A stretch of DNA of 64,000 nucleotides, taken from positions 1 to 64,000 of the IMG/VR virus record IMGVR_UViG_3300042485_001470; one strand, written 5' to 3'. The first letter of the stretch is position 1. Every line of letters starts with the position of its first letter. The position numbers and the translations under genes are program-made. The notes beneath the pieces were generated by a model, which had not been told where the DNA came from, did no database searches, and saw nothing but the letters and a program-made list of their open reading frames with translations. Below, piece after piece: positions 62,901 to 64,000 of the stretch. The DNA is from a virus.

Positions 62901-64000
62901 CATCATTCTATTCATCATATTCTTTAATAAATAATGGACCTGCTGATTGGGATAGAAAAAAGGGTAATGGTAGAGTAATGAAAGCTAATCCAAGAACACA
63001 AGGAGCTACAAAGCAAGTTTTATTAGATGGTTTAAAAAACGCAAAAACTCCTGAAGAAAAGGCTCATTATGAAAATCAATTAAAAGTTTGGAGTAAATTT
63101 AAAGGTTATCACGATACGTTTTTGGTTTACAAAAATGATAAAGGATTGGTTTCAGTATTTCATATATCAAATAAAAAAAGTGATGAGTTAGATGACCCTC
63201 AAAATAATACAACTCCTGAAACTAGACTTGCTAACTATATGGCAGCAGCTAGAGAAGCTAATTTAAGTCCTAAAGCAGCTAAAGCGGTAGCTAACGCACA
63301 ATCAGTAGCTATGGCAGGTTCTGCTGATAATGATAATATTGCAAAGGGTGCTTGGAATGAAGTAGAAGATGTAAACTTAATAACATCATTAGCCGGTAGA
63401 TTACCTGCTAGAGGTCAAACTGATGTTAAAGATGAATATTATACTGATTTGAAAGGTGATAAATTAGTTAAAGATTGGTATAAAAAGAAATATGGTAAAG
63501 ATAAGTGGGAAGCAAAATGGAAGGCAGCAAAACCAAATGAAGTAATTGGAGTAGTGATGCAAATTGCAGAAGCACAAGATGATATTTCAAAACTATCAGG
63601 AAACTTTACTAAATTTATGTTAAAGCAAGGTCAATTAGCACAAAGTGTATTTGCAAAAGCTCAATCTGGTATGAATGCAAAACAAATTTCTCAAAGCTTT
63701 AACGGAATATATTCACCAAAAGAAATACAAGCTATTCTTGATAGTGAAACAATGAAAATGTTAGCTGATAAAAAAGCACAACATGCTGCTGGTTTAGAAG
63801 GTGTACATAAAGGATTTATTACATCACTACATAAAGCAGATGGTACAAAGCCTGGTCATAGTGGTAAAAACGGACCTGCTGTTGAAACCTACGTTGCTGG
63901 TACGTTAAAAGCATTACATATTGATACCTACGTTACTAACTTTGATGAAAATATTGAGATTGAAATGGGTGGAGTTGGATGTAAACCTATTGATGTTAGG
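56939..64000 (+). CDS. Giant polyvalent-type protein, partial (at least 2354 aa)
   Basis: The frame is open from ATG 56939 (or 56945) to the end of the window without a stop. In order: a helical start; Lys/Glu/Gly-rich linkers; a ParB-like domain at residues ~375-480 with RDGHVIDGHHRW (Asp447, His449, Arg451); GTKH at 552-555, VGEGG (Glu585) and GESH at 755-758, resembling TraB/EreA-type G-x-x-H motifs; polyproline blocks at ~913-1013 and ~1087-1095; a CFFC pair (Cys1358, Cys1361); a His-rich run (~1382-1410) next to an Ala/Gly hydrophobic segment; and a metalloprotease-like HEMVH (1657-1661) with Glu1684 in KIENQAN as third ligand candidate. The remainder is helical and unrecognised. This mixture is typical of 'polyvalent' proteins injected with phage or plasmid DNA. 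It is coupled to the endonuclease gene by a 1-nt overlap. Enzymatic calls are from motifs only. Confidence 0.8.
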   Translation, partial: MNMNLSELINEILSEWAYRVENGMPDPKNPTHLKELGIVLSEMGLSHIKDTLVENLLVETGKTPQKVVEAEKGNFTNPALNKSIKYKNDKGEDKEGLVGNLLRLPKEHPGRKAAEATLPADGTPERDSINKDLGGEGQPKKPEDGKGKEGGESGGGEDEKMKQAAAMFDPKVDPAMAARMNKEKEVQAQLAKDAEAQNEPPPTPKNQTTNKQLAKAAGFDNVGSWYNDLNKKAMSDDPEVASKAEKDLDTYEKNKVKDAQSTDDFNPIDSKDVAKEMPQADPETFGGDSDIPDGIEPEQLQKFNTDISKVAQQVADAKAKGEPAPNINLCDVTVPGTNLYCDDNLGIPRDQMPQFKGTAQPGSRAAGMDVDASGEVDTEPVFKEMLKEKGIKTLQTEIPADKLKATQQDLVGAKVVGMMGVLKDPNHPAFEKITAPIYVSRDGHVIDGHHRWAAIVAHNAANPDNQIPMKTTVLDMDIKDAIPMANKFAEDMGIAAKKADANKEAPTEQPSEPAKREPANNDPESKAQQFKGKSSGENIQTMEMEGGGFVYGTKHGNTAMVDDILDDVKSKIPKERWKDVVFVGEGGATGDSGEVEFNDEMDYAAPKFKEMGAGVDTWDGDDMDVHNDQSKLYQKQKEKTGFNDSQVKAGNWASMIGQGEGTDTMSPNDYLDDEGKQFLSDAAKEAGFPPIENWNEPTEQDKDTLYRLSFPEDNGDKPTKINDIQVAFNDARDENLIEKNKELTAQGKIPITIAGESHVDLVDKMTRKQKGASSEKLPEPEAPSEEDGGVVYSVGGGYYSDKPDGPAQYVATENVIQKVLIEGDINFSYLLFEAAVTKKTSKGKVVKLRTIKPKDQNKATAAAAAAKPQPPAKIVPPGVKQKPPVIAPPEVKPKSQAPAKIVPPGVKPKASVPPPPPPPPPPLPKKKAGAVPPPPPPPPPTVKKAGAVPPPPPPLPTKKAGAVPPPPPPPPPTAKKAGAVPPPPPPPPPPLPKKKAGAVPPPPPPPPPPPLPKKAGDKSGWDGYEEPEWIKNAPKGWDDDAVKNKSAWGDEPMQEPDWMKGGSSWDKKPMPKGETPPPGTKKAGAIPPPPPPPPPGAKSANNNENIPPTDKQANEQIAQERKGLTHEENQVYEFLEGMPEEQRAEAIQKALDDRSLLQKGLQDTMVGGWFKKKGKMLSNVYDGIKQWYKTGKVGTTKDCSGAPAGPHANKNENIKEDSQNRQDYLASLDKTGKKKKKADDSDCMDVHVEDYQKRDKDGNLMYKKEPVYESGEKPDPKNFGPDGAYFGGLGTGYIGPRKTGTEYGNASKEDAFKASELDSKTGYFKRDGKYYGVDGEEVNAKGQKLDAEGNTTQKTERCFFCFPPGKKVPVTQKVADLEDGLTAEQKHAAHHSEHAQHERKHAMWHLGIEASLIVGGALAGPMILAKMGVGGAAAGAGSHGVAQATSQAATAAAEHHGASAFAAHVLKDFGKHALAETLGVTNPYAAAGSGLAASAVTGGVLESFWKDVEKYNLLSEDIDGEMDENKGKDFLEKIMVLMMEKMKTYKMTPQQKLESIRKYKFEKAENEKKKQKQDKLKDLANLLKEKTAKSKQNSINHFVEFAAKRLNLKETPKINLMSGNEFKNELAALGGYDPSSKEIFVATEGRLTADILRTIAHEMVHRKQEEKGFLKNIDKDGSAGSKIENQANSIAGILMREYGKINKQIYNENTKKQLELVSNLLLEKVNRFIDEAKPKKDDPDVKYIDGKGKEHTIKFSSAIKYDEKHPAYIAAMKLKDTGDNSNDTQTVQGAGLFDDPEYQKRMGAEVPPTQTTPTDSEENPEGLYDPNDKLQSAVVDAKNPKELFSALDELGKDEEDIMLDKVKAGAGGPVASTGETLCTEAQTNMIQGRYNPKEVRSSTEYKAELASVRNVMSGTDKRAKTALTKELDNICDKMGYYKEDGNPDYELAMAMKAEADLYIKQNLPAFKKTNVAKTKFKKEEDMVSWMKASFYSSYSLINNGPADWDRKKGNGRVMKANPRTQGATKQVLLDGLKNAKTPEEKAHYENQLKVWSKFKGYHDTFLVYKNDKGLVSVFHISNKKSDELDDPQNNTTPETRLANYMAAAREANLSPKAAKAVANAQSVAMAGSADNDNIAKGAWNEVEDVNLITSLAGRLPARGQTDVKDEYYTDLKGDKLVKDWYKKKYGKDKWEAKWKAAKPNEVIGVVMQIAEAQDDISKLSGNFTKFMLKQGQLAQSVFAKAQSGMNAKQISQSFNGIYSPKEIQAILDSETMKMLADKKAQHAAGLEGVHKGFITSLHKADGTKPGHSGKNGPAVETYVAGTLKALHIDTYVTNFDENIEIEMGGVGCKPIDVR
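59675..59980 (+). repeat. Polyproline / KKAGAV repeats
   Basis: Six blocks of 6-11 prolines alternate with (L)PKKKAGAV or PTVKKAGAV linkers inside the giant partial gene. The composition resembles formin FH1 or ActA-type proline repeats. A seventh block follows at about 60197-60223. Confidence 0.85.

Overview
The window is one continuous piece of a large tailed-phage genome (a contractile-tailed myovirus of the T4-like structural lineage). It is AT-rich and every supported gene reads on the + strand. The host is probably a member of the Bacteroidota: two promoters fit the TTTG / 20-nt spacer / TAnnTTTG pattern used by the Bacteroidota primary sigma factor, start codons sit in A-rich context without obvious Shine-Dalgarno sites, a secreted protein carries a signal peptide ending in FGQ, and one gene has BspA/DUF285-type repeats.

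Layout. 1-232 is the end of the major capsid protein (gp23-like), closed by a hairpin terminator. 344-5787 holds a small beta-rich structural protein, a fibre with a C1q-like tip, the neck proteins (gp13- and gp14-like), a tail sheath stabiliser (gp15-like) and two small proteins that share a domain with the gp15-like C-terminus. 5787-41000, more than half of the window, is an adhesion-apparatus block dominated by three giant genes of 4184, 3759 and 2770 codons. They are built from repeated modules (22 copies of a C-x-R-D module; about 25 copies of a VTASVSP/GDG module; Gly-Ser/Thr triplets; about 10 YDSxNTxYY modules and an S74 autoprocessing tail). A PKD/DUF285 protein, a fibre-assembly chaperone-like protein and several small virion proteins lie between them. 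41004-54542 is the tail module: sheath (gp18), tube (gp19), gp26- and gp51-like hub assembly proteins, tape measure, tube-initiator-like protein, LysM/gp53-like protein and gp27-like hub.

54575-54960 is a complete phage-borne tmRNA with an unusually long 24-codon tag reading frame, its own promoter and a terminator. It is followed by a compact family A DNA polymerase-like gene whose promoter predicts a nearly leaderless mRNA, a secreted DNA/RNA non-specific endonuclease, and a giant multidomain protein (at least 2354 aa, running off the window) with ParB-like, TraB/EreA-like, polyproline, His-rich and HExxH metalloprotease-like segments, resembling a 'polyvalent' protein.

Regulation. A conserved ATATTTATA element lies 19-55 nt (mostly 19-28) upstream of ten gene starts at eleven sites and is a candidate phage late promoter. 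Strong terminators follow the capsid, pre-sheath, tube, gp26/51 and tmRNA units. The most unusual elements are the tmRNA, two plastocyanin-like domains with intact copper ligands inside a tail fibre, the giant repeat proteins, a possible +1 frameshift between the gp26- and gp51-like frames, and the polyvalent protein.
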